Source of the DNA: Tessaracoccus aquimaris
GTDB lineage: Bacteria; Actinomycetota; Actinomycetes; Propionibacteriales; Propionibacteriaceae
Direction: 5' to 3'
Assembly (NCBI RefSeq): GCF_001997345.1
Contig: NZ_CP019606.1
Location: forward strand, 682,001-746,000
DNA: 64,000 bases
Part shown: in pieces, positions 52,907 to 62,631 of the stretch
How the letters are laid out: each line of letters opens with the position of its first letter
Position numbering within the stretch: position 1 is the first letter of the stretch
Notes under the pieces: generated by a model
Databases searched by the model: none
The model's input: only the letters and a program-made list of their open reading frames with translations
What the model was told of the DNA's origin: nothing
Program-made: the position numbers and the translations under genes

Positions 52907-54514
52907 GTGCCAGAACTAGGTTGGTTGCTAGCCGCTCTCGCCCTCGGCTGCGCGGTGGTGCTGGCCGTGCTGTTGGTGCGCCAAGGCGGGCAGATCCGAC
53001 GCGAACGCGCAGGCCTCAACGAGGCCGCCACGGTGGAGGCGACGCAGTTGCGGGCCTCGGCCCAGGCCTCCGCCGATCAGCTTCGCGCGGACGCTGAGCG
53101 CAACGTCGAGGAATCAAAGGTCCGCGCCGCCGAGATCATCGAGGCGGCAGAGGTGCGCCGCACGGACGCCGACGCACACCACGAGACCAAGCGGGCAGAA
53201 CTCCGCGAGGAGCGCGCGGCCCAGGAGCGCCGCGAGACCCGACTGCACGAGCGCGAGGATCGCGTCGCGGCCGACACTGAGGCCCTGGCCGTCCGCGCGG
53301 AACGACTTGAGGCCCAGAAGCTCAGCCTGCGCGAGCAGCGCGAGGATGTCGTCGCCAAGCGCGACGCCGTCGAACACGAACTGCAGCGGGTCGCGGGCCT
53401 ATCGGTCGACGAGGCCAAGCACGAGGTGATCGCCGAGGCGGAGCGGCAGGCCAAGCTGACCGCCGCAGGCATCGCCCGAGACATCGAGGCCACCGCGCAG
53501 CGGGAGGCCGACAGGCGCGCCCGCTCGGTCATCGTCACCGCCATCCAGCGGGTCGCCTCCGAGCAGACGAACGAGTCGGTCGTCAGCACCGTCGACCTGC
53601 CGAGTGACGAGATGAAGGGCCGGATCATCGGGCGCGAGGGTCGCAACATCCGCGCCTTCGAGCAGATCACCGGCGTGAACCTGCTGATCGACGACACACC
53701 CGAGTCCGTGCTGCTCAGCAGTTTCGACCCGGTGCGGCGCGAGACGGCACGGCTCACCCTCGTCGACCTCGTCGCAGACGGGCGCATCCACCCGGCGCGC
53801 ATCGAGGAGGTCTACGAGCGCAGCCAGCGCAGGATGGGGGAGCGCGTCGAGCGTGCAGCAGAGGACGCCCTCACCGAGGTCGGCATCGTCGACCTGCACC
53901 CGGAACTCGTCCCGATCCTCGGGTCGCTCGCCTTCCGGACGTCCTACGGGCAGAACGTGCTGCGGCACCTCGTGGAGAGCGCCCACCTCGCGGGCGTGAT
54001 GGCCGCGGAACTCGGACTGAACATCGTCGTGGTCAAGCGGGCCGCGTTCCTGCACGACATCGGCAAGGCGCTCACCCACGAGGTCGAGGGCCCCCACGCC
54101 ATCATCGGCGCGGAACTGCTGCGCAAGTACGGCGAACACGAGGACATCGTCCACGCGGTCGAGGCCCACCACAACGAGGTCGAGCCGCGCACCGTCGAGG
54201 CCGTCCTCGTCCAGGCCGCCGACGCGATCTCGGGGTCCCGCCCCGGTGCGCGCCGCGAGTCGCTGGAGGCCTACGTCGAGCGGATGGAGAACCTGGAGCA
54301 CATCGCGACCGCCCACGAGGGCGTGATGCGCGCCTACGCCATGCAGGCCGGCCGCGAGATGCGCGTCATGGTCGCCCCCGAGGAGATCGACGACGCGGGC
54401 GCGCACGCGCTCGCCCGCGACATCGCCGCCGAGGTGGAGAAGAACCTCAGCTACCCGGGCCAGATCCGCATCACGGTCGTGCGCGAGTCCCGGGCCACCG
54501 AGACCGCGCACTGA
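52907..54514 (+). CDS. rny: ribonuclease Y
   Basis: 535 residues. An N-terminal membrane helix (about 3-23) is followed by a long charged coiled coil (about 30-200), a KH domain (GRIIGREGRNIRAFEQITGVNLLIDD) and an HD domain with FLHDIGKA and VEAHHNEVEP. It is an endoribonuclease that starts mRNA decay at the membrane. GGAGGAG precedes the GTG. Many actinobacteria rely on RNase E instead; an rny downstream of recA-recX points to the Propionibacteriales. Confidence 0.94.
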   Translation: MPELGWLLAALALGCAVVLAVLLVRQGGQIRRERAGLNEAATVEATQLRASAQASADQLRADAERNVEESKVRAAEIIEAAEVRRTDADAHHETKRAELREERAAQERRETRLHEREDRVAADTEALAVRAERLEAQKLSLREQREDVVAKRDAVEHELQRVAGLSVDEAKHEVIAEAERQAKLTAAGIARDIEATAQREADRRARSVIVTAIQRVASEQTNESVVSTVDLPSDEMKGRIIGREGRNIRAFEQITGVNLLIDDTPESVLLSSFDPVRRETARLTLVDLVADGRIHPARIEEVYERSQRRMGERVERAAEDALTEVGIVDLHPELVPILGSLAFRTSYGQNVLRHLVESAHLAGVMAAELGLNIVVVKRAAFLHDIGKALTHEVEGPHAIIGAELLRKYGEHEDIVHAVEAHHNEVEPRTVEAVLVQAADAISGSRPGARRESLEAYVERMENLEHIATAHEGVMRAYAMQAGREMRVMVAPEEIDDAGAHALARDIAAEVEKNLSYPGQIRITVVRESRATETAH

Positions 54515-54523
54515 CCGCCCGCG

Positions 54524-55402
54524 TCAGGCGACGCGGATGCCCCACACGGAGCAGGTGCTCTCGCCCGGCTCCAGCACGATGACGCCGTCGTGCGTCGGCC
54601 CCTCGTTGAAGGCGTCCGGCCCGCACGTCATCGGCTCGATCGCCATGGCGTCGCGCGTCGGGGTGGTGAACACCTGCGCCCAGCGCTGCGTGTGGTCCGC
54701 CCAGAACACCACTCGGCGTTCGGGGGTCTCCAGCGTGATCTCCCAGTCGCCGATCGGGTCGACGAAGGCCGAGTCGAAGACCGCATCGCCCACCAGTCGC
54801 GGCTCGACGAAGTCGTGCTCGGCGCTCAGGGGGCCAACCTGGATGGGCAGCAACCGCTCAGCGTCGACCGCCAGTTCGTGCTCGAAGGGCAGCGTCAGCG
54901 TGGCGGTCGCCAGGTCGGCGGCGACATAGGGGTGCGCGCCGTAGCCGTATGGGGCCGGGGCGGCGCCGATGTTGCGGGCCTCCACCGTCACCCGGAGACC
55001 GTCCTCGTCGACGGCGTGCGAGATGTGCACGTCCAGCACGCCGGCCCAGCCTGCCTGCGGGTAGATCGTCGCGGCGAGCGTCACGGCGTCGTCGGTGTGC
55101 GACACGAGACGCCACGCCATGCCCTCGCCCAGGCCGTGCAGCGCGGTGTTGCGGGGCACCTCCGTGATCGGCAACTGGTGCGCGACGCCGTCGAAGCTGT
55201 AGCGACCGTCGCGGATCCGGTTGGGCCACGGCACCAGTTGCCTGCCCATCGAGCCGCGAGGGGCCTCGTCTTCCGCGAACGTCCACAGCACCTCGGAACC
55301 ATCGACCGTGAAGCTTCGCAGCGTGGCGCCGACCTCCGTGATGACGGCCGCGTACCGGCCGGAGGAGATCAGGAACTGTTGCCCGGTGGGGAGAGTTGTC
55401 AT
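54524..55402 (-). CDS. aldose 1-epimerase family protein
   Basis: 292 residues of the galactose-mutarotase fold. Signature histidines are in [14 protein letters not shown] and [10 protein letters not shown], and the catalytic Glu appears in [17 protein letters not shown]. It probably interconverts sugar anomers or hexose-6-phosphate anomers. A TAGGCT hexamer 6 bases before the ATG (minus strand) supports a leaderless start. It interrupts the rny-miaB run on the opposite strand. Confidence 0.88.
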   Translation of the reverse strand: MTTLPTGQQFLISSGRYAAVITEVGATLRSFTVDGSEVLWTFAEDEAPRGSMGRQLVPWPNRIRDGRYSFDGVAHQLPITEVPRNTALHGLGEGMAWRLVSHTDDAVTLAATIYPQAGWAGVLDVHISHAVDEDGLRVTVEARNIGAAPAPYGYGAHPYVAADLATATLTLPFEHELAVDAERLLPIQVGPLSAEHDFVEPRLVGDAVFDSAFVDPIGDWEITLETPERRVVFWADHTQRWAQVFTTPTRDAMAIEPMTCGPDAFNEGPTHDGVIVLEPGESTCSVWGIRVA

Positions 55403-55506
55403 GCCCCGAGCCTACGGCCGCCCGGGGGAGGGGTGCGCCCGACCCCGCCGATCGGGACCGGGGATTCTTGGGGCGTTCCGCCGCGGGCGTCTACCATGGT
55501 CGGGCT

Positions 55507-56976
55507 ATGACTACCGAGCGCACCTACCACGTCATCACCTACGGGTGCCAGATGAACGTTCACGACTCCGAGCGGATCAGCGGACTGCTCGAGGAGGCGG
55601 GCCTGACCAGGGTCGACCCGGCCGCCTCCGACGCGCTCGGCGCCGGGGCAGACGTCGTCGTGTTCAACACCTGCGCGGTGCGCGAGAACGCCGACAACCG
55701 GCTCTACGGCAACCTCGGCCACATGGCGTCGGTCAAGGCGAAGCATCCCGGCCTGCAGATCGCCGTCGGTGGCTGCATGGCCCAGAAGGACCGTGACACC
55801 ATCCTGCGGAAGGCACCATGGGTCGACGTGGTGTTCGGCACCCACAACGTCGGCGCCCTTCCACGCCTACTGGAGCGCGCCCGCGTCGAGCATGAGGCGC
55901 AGATCGAGATCAAGGAGGCGCTCGAGACGTTCCCGAGCAACCTCCCGAGCCGTCGCGAGTCGCCCTACTCCGCGTGGGTGTCGGTCAGCGTCGGCTGCAA
56001 CAACACCTGCACCTTCTGCATCGTGCCTGCGCTGCGCGGGAAGGAGGCCGACCGGCGCCCCGGCGACATCCTCGCCGAGATCGAGATGCTGGTCGCCCAA
56101 GGGGTCCAGGAGATCACCCTCCTCGGCCAGAACGTGAACGCCTACGGCGTCGAGTTCGGCGACCGGCAGGCCTTCGCGAAACTGCTGCGCGCCTGCGGAG
56201 GGATCGAGGGGCTGGAGCGCGTCCGCTTCACGTCGCCGCACCCGAAGGACTTCACCGACGACGTCATCGAGGCGATGGCGGCCACGCCGAACGTGATGCC
56301 CCAACTGCACATGCCGCTCCAGTCCGGCTCGGACGCCATCCTGAAGTCGATGCGCCGCTCCTACCGGTCGCAGAAGTTCCTCGGCATCCTCGACCGGGTG
56401 CGCGAGGCGATGCCAGAGGCGGCCATCACCACCGACATCATCGTCGGCTTCCCCGGCGAGACCGAGGAGGACTTCCAAGCCACGATGGACGTCGTGCGTC
56501 AGGCCCGGTTCTCCGCCGCGTTCACGTTCCAGTACTCCATCCGCCCCGGCACCCCCGCCGCGACGATGCCGAACCAGATCCCCAAGGCGGTCGTGCAGGA
56601 GCGCTACGAGCGCCTCGTCGGCCTCGTCAACGACCTGTCATGGGAGGAGAACAAGCGCTTCGTCGGCCAAGAGGTCGAGGTGATGTTCGCCACGGGGGAG
56701 GGCCGCAAGGACGCGGAGACCAACCGGCTCAGCGGCCGCGCCAAGGACAACCGACTCGTCCACGTCGCCGCCCCGGGCGAGGGCGCCGAGCGGCCGCGCC
56801 CCGGCGACATCGCGACGGCTCGCATCACGCACGCCGCCCCGCACCACCTCAACGCCGACGACGGCTTCACGAACCTGCGTCGCACCCGCGGAGGCGACGC
56901 CTGGGAGGCCGCCACCAACGCGCCTGCCCCGGTCGGCGTCGGCCTCGGCATGCCGAGCATCGGCCAGCCCGGCTGA
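55507..56976 (+). CDS. miaB: tRNA-2-methylthio-N6-dimethylallyladenosine synthase MiaB
   Basis: 489 residues of the methylthiotransferase family. The N-terminal cysteines are in [20 protein letters not shown] and GGCMAQKD; the radical-SAM cluster is [19 protein letters not shown]; a TRAM domain follows. It thiomethylates i6A37 of tRNAs made by MiaA, encoded downstream. The last 50 residues beyond the TRAM domain are Pro/Gly-rich and typical only of actinobacteria. TACCAT lies 9 bases before the ATG. Confidence 0.95.
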   Translation: MTTERTYHVITYGCQMNVHDSERISGLLEEAGLTRVDPAASDALGAGADVVVFNTCAVRENADNRLYGNLGHMASVKAKHPGLQIAVGGCMAQKDRDTILRKAPWVDVVFGTHNVGALPRLLERARVEHEAQIEIKEALETFPSNLPSRRESPYSAWVSVSVGCNNTCTFCIVPALRGKEADRRPGDILAEIEMLVAQGVQEITLLGQNVNAYGVEFGDRQAFAKLLRACGGIEGLERVRFTSPHPKDFTDDVIEAMAATPNVMPQLHMPLQSGSDAILKSMRRSYRSQKFLGILDRVREAMPEAAITTDIIVGFPGETEEDFQATMDVVRQARFSAAFTFQYSIRPGTPAATMPNQIPKAVVQERYERLVGLVNDLSWEENKRFVGQEVEVMFATGEGRKDAETNRLSGRAKDNRLVHVAAPGEGAERPRPGDIATARITHAAPHHLNADDGFTNLRRTRGGDAWEAATNAPAPVGVGLGMPSIGQPG

Positions 56977-56990
56977 CAACTCACACAGCA

Positions 56991-57021
56991 ACGAGGGCCG
57001 CCCCACTGGGGCGGCCCTCGT
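56991..57021 (+). terminator. rho-independent terminator after miaB
   Basis: A 14-bp stem, ACGAGGGCCGCCCC (56991-57004) with its complement at 57008-57021, and a three-base loop. Confidence 0.85.
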
Positions 57022-57106
57022 GTCTCGGGTGGGTGTGGGCGCCGATCCTGCTCGGTGCCGATGCGCCGTCGTCGGCGAGATCGGTCGGGTCAGCGGCGCC
57101 CAACTG

Positions 57107-57292
57107 TCACTGCTGGTCCTGGCCCGTCAGCTTGTCGAGCTGCTCGTTTGCAAGGTTCTGAGCCTGATCGACCTTGTCGGCATACTTGCCGCCGGTCTTG
57201 TCATCAACAAAATCTCCAGCCTGCTCAATGCCGGCCTCGATCTTGTCCTCATGCTCCTTCGCCAGGCCACCGAGATTGTCAAGAATCCCCAT
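57107..57292 (-). CDS. small MT0933-like (CsbD-like) protein, annotated as antitoxin in databases
   Basis: 61 residues: MGILDNLGGLAKEHEDKIEAGIEQAGDFVDDKTGGKYADKVDQAQNLANEQLDKL. The DKTGGKYADKVD core matches the MT0933 antitoxin-like family, a charged helical protein common in actinobacteria. No toxin gene is next to it, so an antitoxin role is doubtful. GAAAGGAG precedes the ATG. Confidence 0.85.
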   Translation of the reverse strand: MGILDNLGGLAKEHEDKIEAGIEQAGDFVDDKTGGKYADKVDQAQNLANEQLDKLTGQDQQ

Positions 57293-57388
57293 GTGCAGCT
57301 CCTTTCTCTAGGAAGTAGTTCCGACGACGATTGTGCCCGGTTTTCGGCCCGGTGGGAAGGACCTGATTCGGGTGGCACACTTGGCCGG

Positions 57389-58303
57389 GTGTCCAGCCCG
57401 CTCATCGTCCTCGTCGGACCTACCGCGACCGGCAAGTCCCGGCTCGCCGTCGACGTGGCAAAGGCGCTTGCCGAGCGGGGCAGGGCGGCCGAGATCATCA
57501 ACGCGGACTCGATGCTGATCTACCGCGGCATGGACATCGGCACCGCAAAACCCACCCCCGACGAGCGCGCGGCCATCCCGCACCACCTCATCGACATCGC
57601 CGAGGTGACCCAGACGGCCTCCGTCGCCGACTTCCAGGCGCTGGCCCGCGACGTGATCGAGGAGCTCCGCGGGAGGGGCGTCGTGCCGATCCTCGTCGGC
57701 GGGTCCGCGCTCTACACCCGCGCCATCGTGGACAGGTTCGACTTCCCGGGCGTCGACGCGGCCGTCCGGGCCAAGTGGGAGGCCGAGCTCGACCGGGTCG
57801 GCGCCGAGGCGCTGCACGCGCACCTCGCGTCGGTGGCCCCGGGCTCGGCGGCCAAGATCGAGCCGGGCAACGGTAGGCGCACCGTGCGTGCCCTCGAGGT
57901 GCTCGAACTCACCGGCGGCCACCAACCGCACATCGCGGAGTGGACCTACGAACTCGACGACGTGCACCAGTTCGGGCTCACCCTCGACCGGGAACTGCTC
58001 GACGCGCGGATCGACGCCCGTGTCGAACAGATGTGGGACGAGGGCCTGGTCGACGAGGTGCGGGCGCTCCTGACGCGGGGCCTGCGCGACGGCGTCACCG
58101 CGGTGCGGGCCATCGGCTACCGGCAGGTCGTCGAGTTCCTGGACGGGCACCTCACCGAGGCCGAGGCGAAGGCCAAGGTCAAGAAGGCGACAAGGTCGTT
58201 CTTCCGCAAGCAGCTCGGCTGGTACCGCCGCGACCCCCGGATCTGCTGGCTGGACGCAAACGACGGCACCAACGCCGCGACCATCCTGGCCCAGGTAAGC
58301 TGA
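57389..58303 (+). CDS. miaA: tRNA dimethylallyltransferase MiaA
   Basis: 304 residues. P-loop GPTATGKSRLA, then NADSMLIYRGMDIGTAKP (substrate site) and LVGGSALYTRAIVDRFDFPG, GNGRRTVRALEVLELTG. It transfers dimethylallyl to A37 of tRNAs, the step before MiaB. The GTG start gives the P-loop at its usual distance from the N-terminus; no strong Shine-Dalgarno is seen. Confidence 0.95.
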   Translation: MSSPLIVLVGPTATGKSRLAVDVAKALAERGRAAEIINADSMLIYRGMDIGTAKPTPDERAAIPHHLIDIAEVTQTASVADFQALARDVIEELRGRGVVPILVGGSALYTRAIVDRFDFPGVDAAVRAKWEAELDRVGAEALHAHLASVAPGSAAKIEPGNGRRTVRALEVLELTGGHQPHIAEWTYELDDVHQFGLTLDRELLDARIDARVEQMWDEGLVDEVRALLTRGLRDGVTAVRAIGYRQVVEFLDGHLTEAEAKAKVKKATRSFFRKQLGWYRRDPRICWLDANDGTNAATILAQVS

Positions 58304-58322
58304 ACAGCTCAGGGAGGTCGTG

Positions 58323-59141
58323 ATGCGCAGATACAGCTTCCACAAGGGCCACGGTACGAAGAACGACTTCATCATCCTCGATGACTCGTACGGCATGCAC
58401 GAGATGCAGCGGGAGTTCATCCAGGTGCTCACCGACCGCCATTCGGGCATCGGCGCCGACGGCGTGATCCGGGTGGTGCGCGCGGGGAGCGTGCGCGACT
58501 GGGACGGCGATCCTCACCTGTGGTTCATGGACTACTACAACGCCGACGGCAGCGTCGCCGAGATGTGCGGCAACGGGCTCAGGGTGTTCGCGCGGCACCT
58601 CATCAACGAGCAACTGGTCGCGTCCGGCTCGTTCGACGTGGCGACCCGCGCAGGCATCAAACACGTCGAGATCTCCCGATTCGGCCTGATCAGCACCGAC
58701 ATCGGCGCGGCGACGGTCAGCGACGAGGCAGTCACCGTCGACCTGGGCGACCAGTCCTGGGACGCGACGAAGGTCGACGTCGGCAACCCGCACGCGGTCG
58801 CCTTCATCGCCGACGACGCAGACCTCGACGCGCTCGACCTGCACGGCGCCCCGACCTGGCAGCCGACGAGTGCCTTCCCCGAGGGCGTCAACGTCGAGTT
58901 CATCCGCGTCGACGCGCCCGGCAGGCTGTCGATGCGCGTCTTCGAGCGCGGCGTGGGGGAGACAATGAGTTGCGGAACCGGAGTGGTCGCCTCCGTGGCC
59001 GCCTACCGCCGCCGCAGCGGCTTCGATGGACCCGTCGAGGTAGCCGTCCCCGGCGGCGAACTGTCGGTCACCTTCGATGGCGACCAGGCACGGCTGACCG
59101 GCCCCGCCGTCATCGTCGGTCGCGGCGAGTTCTGGATCTGA
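58323..59141 (+). CDS. dapF: diaminopimelate epimerase
   Basis: 272 residues. The two catalytic cysteines are in EMCGNGLRVFAR and ETMSCGTGVVASV; YYNADGSVAEMCGNG is the signature. It converts LL- to meso-diaminopimelate for lysine and cell wall. GGGAGG stands 7 bases before the ATG at 58323; a GTG one codon earlier is an alternative. Confidence 0.96.
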   Translation: MRRYSFHKGHGTKNDFIILDDSYGMHEMQREFIQVLTDRHSGIGADGVIRVVRAGSVRDWDGDPHLWFMDYYNADGSVAEMCGNGLRVFARHLINEQLVASGSFDVATRAGIKHVEISRFGLISTDIGAATVSDEAVTVDLGDQSWDATKVDVGNPHAVAFIADDADLDALDLHGAPTWQPTSAFPEGVNVEFIRVDAPGRLSMRVFERGVGETMSCGTGVVASVAAYRRRSGFDGPVEVAVPGGELSVTFDGDQARLTGPAVIVGRGEFWI

Positions 59142-59200
59142 CCGGCGTTTTTCCACAGGCTGAGCGCGGGCGCTTGGTCAGGTCCGCGCGGGCTGGGAGA

Positions 59201-60646
59201 ATGAACACCGACATGACTGAATTTCACGACACCCTCCACGACGACGACGCCGCGGACAACTACACCGGCGAGGACAACTACGACGGCGACCAGGTCGACC
59301 TCGCGGCACGCCATTCGCTGCGCCGCGTCGCTGGCATGCGCACCGAGCTCGAGGACGTCACAGAGGTCGAGTACCGGCAACTCCGCCTCGAACGCGTCGT
59401 GCTCGTCAGCGTCTGGACGAGCGGGACCGAACAAGACGTCGACAACGCCATCGCGGAACTGAAGCTGCTCGCCGAGACGGCGGGCTCCGAGGTGCTGCAC
59501 ACGCTGGTGCAGCGCCGCTCCCACCCGGACCCCGCCACCTTCATCGGCAGGGGCAAGGTCGAGGAACTCGCCGAGGTGGTGCGCCAGACGGGGGCCGACA
59601 CGGTCATCTGCGACGGTGAGTTGGAGCCCGCTCAGCTCAGGAACCTCGAGGACCGCACAAAGGTCAAGGTCGTCGACCGCACGGCGCTCATCCTGGACAT
59701 CTTCGCGCAGCACGCGAAGAGCGCGGAGGGCAAGGCCCAGGTCGAGCTCGCGCAGCTTCAGTACCTCAGGCAGCGCCTCCGCGGCTGGGGCGGCAACCTG
59801 TCGAGGCAGGCGGGTGGCCGGGCGGCCGGTGGCGCTGGCATCGGCGGTCGTGGCCCCGGCGAGACGAAGATCGAGACCGACCGCCGCCGGATCAAGACCC
59901 GGATCTCGCAGTTGCGCCACAAGCTTCGCGAGATGGATTCGACCCGCGAGAGCAAGCGCGCCGAGCGGCGCCGCAACCAGGTCCCGTCCGTTGCCATCGT
60001 CGGCTACACCAACGCGGGCAAGTCGTCGCTGCTGAACCGCCTCACCGGCGCGGGCGTCCTGGTCGAGGATGCGCTGTTCGCGACGCTCGACCCGACGACC
60101 AGGCGCACCGAGACAAGCGACTCGCGGATCTACACCCTTACCGACACCGTCGGATTCGTCCGGCACCTGCCCCACGACCTCGTCGAGGCCTTCCGGTCAA
60201 CGCTGGAGGAGTCGGCGCTCGCCGACCTGCTTCTCCACGTCGTCGACGCCTCAGACGCCGACCCCGAGGGTCAGATCGCGGCGGTCAACACGGTGCTCGG
60301 CGAGATTGGGGCCTCCAAGGTGCCCGAACTGCTCGTCCTGAACAAGGCCGACGTGGCAGACGACGCGACCCTCCTCGCGTTGCGCGCGAGCCATCCCGAC
60401 GCCGTCGTGGTGTCGGCCCGCACCGGTGCGGGGATCGACGAACTGCGCGCCGTCCTCGAGGAGCGGCTGCCCCGCCCGCAGGTCGAACTGACGGTGCTGG
60501 TGCCCTATTCGCGCGGCGACCTCGTCGACCGCATCCACAAGACCGGGGTGATCGACGCGCTCGAACACACCGGCGACGGGACGCTGGTGACCGCCCGCGT
60601 CCAGCCCGACCTCGCGGGGGACCTAGCCGAGTTCGTCCGTGGCTGA
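59201..60646 (+). CDS. hflX: GTPase HflX
   Basis: 481 residues. The HflX N-terminal domain (RRSHPDPATFIGRGKVEELAE...CDGELEPAQLRNLEDRTKVKVVDRTALILDIFAQHAKS) is followed by a glycine-rich segment, a coiled coil and the G domain: G1 GYTNAGKSS, G3 DTVGF, G4 NKAD. It splits stalled or hibernating 70S ribosomes after stress. The start is uncertain, either ATG 59201 or the ATG four codons on. The helicase gene overlaps its last codons. Confidence 0.93.
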   Translation: MNTDMTEFHDTLHDDDAADNYTGEDNYDGDQVDLAARHSLRRVAGMRTELEDVTEVEYRQLRLERVVLVSVWTSGTEQDVDNAIAELKLLAETAGSEVLHTLVQRRSHPDPATFIGRGKVEELAEVVRQTGADTVICDGELEPAQLRNLEDRTKVKVVDRTALILDIFAQHAKSAEGKAQVELAQLQYLRQRLRGWGGNLSRQAGGRAAGGAGIGGRGPGETKIETDRRRIKTRISQLRHKLREMDSTRESKRAERRRNQVPSVAIVGYTNAGKSSLLNRLTGAGVLVEDALFATLDPTTRRTETSDSRIYTLTDTVGFVRHLPHDLVEAFRSTLEESALADLLLHVVDASDADPEGQIAAVNTVLGEIGASKVPELLVLNKADVADDATLLALRASHPDAVVVSARTGAGIDELRAVLEERLPRPQVELTVLVPYSRGDLVDRIHKTGVIDALEHTGDGTLVTARVQPDLAGDLAEFVRG

Positions 60647-62630
60647 CCACGCGAAGATCCTCGCGGCGGCCGTCGGCGACATCCACGGCGAGGCGCGCCC
60701 GGGCCAGCAGGCCATGGCCGAGTCCGTAGCCGAGGCGTTCGACGACGGCGTGCACCTGCTCGTGCAGGCGGGCACCGGAACGGGCAAGTCGCTCGGCTAC
60801 CTTGCGCCCGCGCTGGCGCGCTGCGTCGGTGAAGGCGAACGCGTCGTGATCGCCACCGCGACGCTCGCGCTGCAGGCCCAGTTGGCGCACAAGGACATTC
60901 CGACGGCCCTCGACGCGGTCGAGGAGGTCACCGGCAAGCGCCCCAAGGCGGCCATCCTGAAGGGCCGCACCAACTACGCGTGCCTGTACCGCTCGCGGCA
61001 GGGCTCCGACCTCGATCAGGACTCGCTGCTCGGCAGCGAGGCGCTCGCCGACGCGGCGGCCACCGGCAAGGGCGACGACGTGTCGAGGCTGGGCGCCGAG
61101 GTGCTCGCGCTGCGCGAGTGGGTCGAGGAGGAGGCCGAGCGTGGCGGGCTCGCCGACCGCGACGACGCCCCGACGCACACCGCACGCGGCTGGTCCCAGG
61201 TCTCCATCCCGAGCCGCGAGTGCCTCGGCGTGGCCGCCTGCCCGTTCGGCGCGGAGTGCTTCGTGGAGGCCTCGCGCGAGGAGGCCCGCGACGCTCAACT
61301 GGTGGTCACCAACCATGCGCTGCTCGCCATCAACGCCATGCACGGCGGCACCGCGCTGCCGGAACACTCCAGCCTCATCATCGACGAGGCCCACGAACTG
61401 GTCAGCCGGATCACCACCGCCGCGACCGACGAACTGACGCCCAGCCTGGTCGAGCGGGTCGCGCGGCGCGCCCTGACCTGGCTCGACGACGACCTGGCGA
61501 CCGACTTCCTCGACCAGGCCGACGTGCTGCGCGAGGCGCTCGACGAGTCCGAACTGACCCGCATCACCGAGGCCTCGTCGCCGCTTCCCTACGCGGCGGC
61601 CCAACTGCGCGACGTGTCACGCAAGGCGGTCAGCGCGCTCGGCAAGGTCACCGACGACAACGAGCGCGTCCAGGCGGCCTCGGCAGCCAAGGAGATCTTC
61701 GACGTCGCCGAGCGGATCGCGAAACTGGCCGAGGCCGACGTCGTCTGGGTCACCCAGTCCGACATCATGGGGCGCGCTGCCTACGTCGCCCCCCTCAATG
61801 TTGCGGGCCTGCTGCGCAACCAGGTGTTCGCCGAGACGACCACCGTCCTCACCTCCGCGACCCTCTCGCTCGGCGGCACGTTCGAACCTGCCGCGGCCGC
61901 CGTCGGCCTGCGCGCGGCCGACCGGATCGAGCAGGGGGCCGAGCCGTCGGACGAGTTCGCCTGGCGCGGCCTCGACGTCGGTTCGCCCTTCGACTACGGC
62001 AGGCAGGGCATCCTGTACGTCGCGAAGCGGCTCCCACCGCCCGGGCGTGACGGCATGAACGAGGCGACCCTCGCCGAGATCGCGCAGCTCATCTGGGCGG
62101 CGGAGGGTCGCACGCTCGGGCTGTTCGCGTCGCGCCGGGCCGCAGAGCAGGCCGCGGAGTACTGCCGCCGCGAACTGCCGAAGCAGACCATCCTGTGCCA
62201 GGGCGACGCGCAACTCTCCGAGCTCACCAGGCGGTTCACGGCCGAGCCGGAGACTGTGCTGTTCGGCACCATGTCGCTGTGGCAGGGCGTCGACGTGCCG
62301 GGGGAGACCTGCCAACTGGTCATCATCGACAAGATCCCGTTCCCGCGCCCCGACGACCCGCTGATGCAGGCCCGCAAGAAGGCCGTCGACGATGCGGGGG
62401 GCAACGGCTTCATGTCGGTGGCCGCCACGCACGCGGCGCTGCTGCTGGCTCAGGGCGCTGGCCGCCTGATCCGCAGGTCCGAGGACCGTGGCGTCGTCGC
62501 GATGCTCGACCCGCGGCTCGTGACGGCGCGCTACGGCTCGTTCCTGAAGGCTTCTCTCCCGGAGTTCTGGATGACCACCGACGGCGACATCGCGGTGCAG
62601 GCGCTGCGCAGGCTCCGCGGCCAGGAGTAG
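60639..62630 (+). CDS. dinG: DinG-type ATP-dependent DNA helicase
   Basis: 663 residues, XPD/DinG family. Walker A is AGTGTGKSLGY, the DEAH box is in IIDEAHELVSR, and four cysteines between them (C in NYACLYR, then CLGVAACPFGAEC) fit an iron-sulfur cluster. The C-terminal helicase domain has LFGTMSLWQGVDVPGE and GAGRLIRRSED. It unwinds DNA with 5'-to-3' polarity in repair. The GTG start lies 8 bases inside hflX, so the pair is translationally coupled. Confidence 0.9.
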   Translation: MADHAKILAAAVGDIHGEARPGQQAMAESVAEAFDDGVHLLVQAGTGTGKSLGYLAPALARCVGEGERVVIATATLALQAQLAHKDIPTALDAVEEVTGKRPKAAILKGRTNYACLYRSRQGSDLDQDSLLGSEALADAAATGKGDDVSRLGAEVLALREWVEEEAERGGLADRDDAPTHTARGWSQVSIPSRECLGVAACPFGAECFVEASREEARDAQLVVTNHALLAINAMHGGTALPEHSSLIIDEAHELVSRITTAATDELTPSLVERVARRALTWLDDDLATDFLDQADVLREALDESELTRITEASSPLPYAAAQLRDVSRKAVSALGKVTDDNERVQAASAAKEIFDVAERIAKLAEADVVWVTQSDIMGRAAYVAPLNVAGLLRNQVFAETTTVLTSATLSLGGTFEPAAAAVGLRAADRIEQGAEPSDEFAWRGLDVGSPFDYGRQGILYVAKRLPPPGRDGMNEATLAEIAQLIWAAEGRTLGLFASRRAAEQAAEYCRRELPKQTILCQGDAQLSELTRRFTAEPETVLFGTMSLWQGVDVPGETCQLVIIDKIPFPRPDDPLMQARKKAVDDAGGNGFMSVAATHAALLLAQGAGRLIRRSEDRGVVAMLDPRLVTARYGSFLKASLPEFWMTTDGDIAVQALRRLRGQE

Positions 62631-62631
62631 C

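Noticed and set aside
57107..57292. Toxin-antitoxin module around the MT0933-like gene.
   Set aside because: Neighbours are miaB and miaA; no toxin-like gene is present, so only the small protein is reported.
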